Part shown: positions 14,506-15,614 of the stretch, piece after piece
Numbering within the stretch: the stretch's first letter is position 1
How the letters are laid out: the number at the start of each line of letters is the position of its first letter
From: Ruminococcaceae bacterium UBA6353
Lineage (GTDB): Bacteria; Bacillota; Clostridia; Oscillospirales; Acutalibacteraceae
Assembly: GCA_002437905.1 (NCBI GenBank)
Contig: DJRT01000006.1
Coordinates: 52,763-68,376, forward strand
Direction of reading: 5' to 3'
DNA length: 15,614 bases
Position numbers and translations under genes: made by a program
The notes under the pieces: generated by a model
Database searches by the model: none
Seen by the model: the letters and a program-made list of their open reading frames with translations, nothing else
What the model was told of the DNA's origin: nothing

Positions 14506-14509
<4 letters not shown>
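14177..14509 (+). CDS. ylxQ: L7Ae-like K-turn RNA-binding protein YlxQ
   Basis: A ribosomal L7Ae/L30e-family protein of 110 residues. Homologues bind kink-turn RNA, but the cellular role is not settled. The N-terminal motif LSGLLGIARRAGHTVIGFDAV (residues 5-25) is typical. LVLLASDCSPKTEKEL (36-51) and the C-terminal part with KPVAAVATDDRGFA (79-92) complete the fold. The start overlaps the end of ylxR, and the stop overlaps the first infB ATG as ATGA. Three successive genes are therefore translationally coupled. Confidence 0.92.

Positions 14510-15614
<1,105 letters not shown>

Overview
The window looks like ordinary chromosome from a GC-rich member of the Firmicutes, probably a gut-associated clostridium of the Oscillospiraceae/Ruminococcaceae type. 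Three things point there. The gene order rimP-nusA-ylxR-ylxQ-infB is typical of Firmicutes. The RpoB is short and lacks the large insertions of the proteobacterial protein. Strong purine-rich Shine-Dalgarno sites and near-consensus sigma-A promoters sit in an otherwise GC-rich sequence. The family-level placement is inferred from general resemblance, not from a search.

Layout. Positions 1-12000 lie almost entirely on the minus strand. Read right to left (5' to 3') they are: azlC-azlD (branched-chain amino acid export, overlapping start and stop codons); degV (fatty-acid-binding protein of the FakB type); serC-serA (serine biosynthesis); an ECF sigma factor overlapping a membrane protein that is probably its anti-sigma partner; an NSS/SNF-family Na+-coupled transporter followed by a YdcF-like DUF218 membrane protein; and rpoB, whose 3' end runs off the left edge. 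From 12061 the plus strand carries the translation/transcription operon rimP-nusA-ylxR-ylxQ-infB, with infB cut by the right edge just after its GTPase P-loop.

Most units have a recognisable boundary. Sigma-A promoters with exactly 17-nt spacers precede rpoB, the transporter, serC, degV, azlC and rimP. Intrinsic terminators follow ydcF, the anti-sigma gene, serA and degV. No terminator is visible between azlD and degV.

The two largest genes here, rpoB and infB, both run off an end of the window. Long open frames antisense to rpoB, to serC/serA and to nusA-infB are by-products of GC-rich codon use, not genes.

I found no mobile element, CRISPR array, phage gene, toxin-antitoxin or defence module, and no clear undescribed system. 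The best leads are regulatory: an 11-bp inverted repeat centred on the azlCD -10 box, a perfect 10-bp palindrome in the serC leader, the structured rpoB and rimP leaders, and a sigma/anti-sigma pair whose membrane partner lacks the usual zinc motif.
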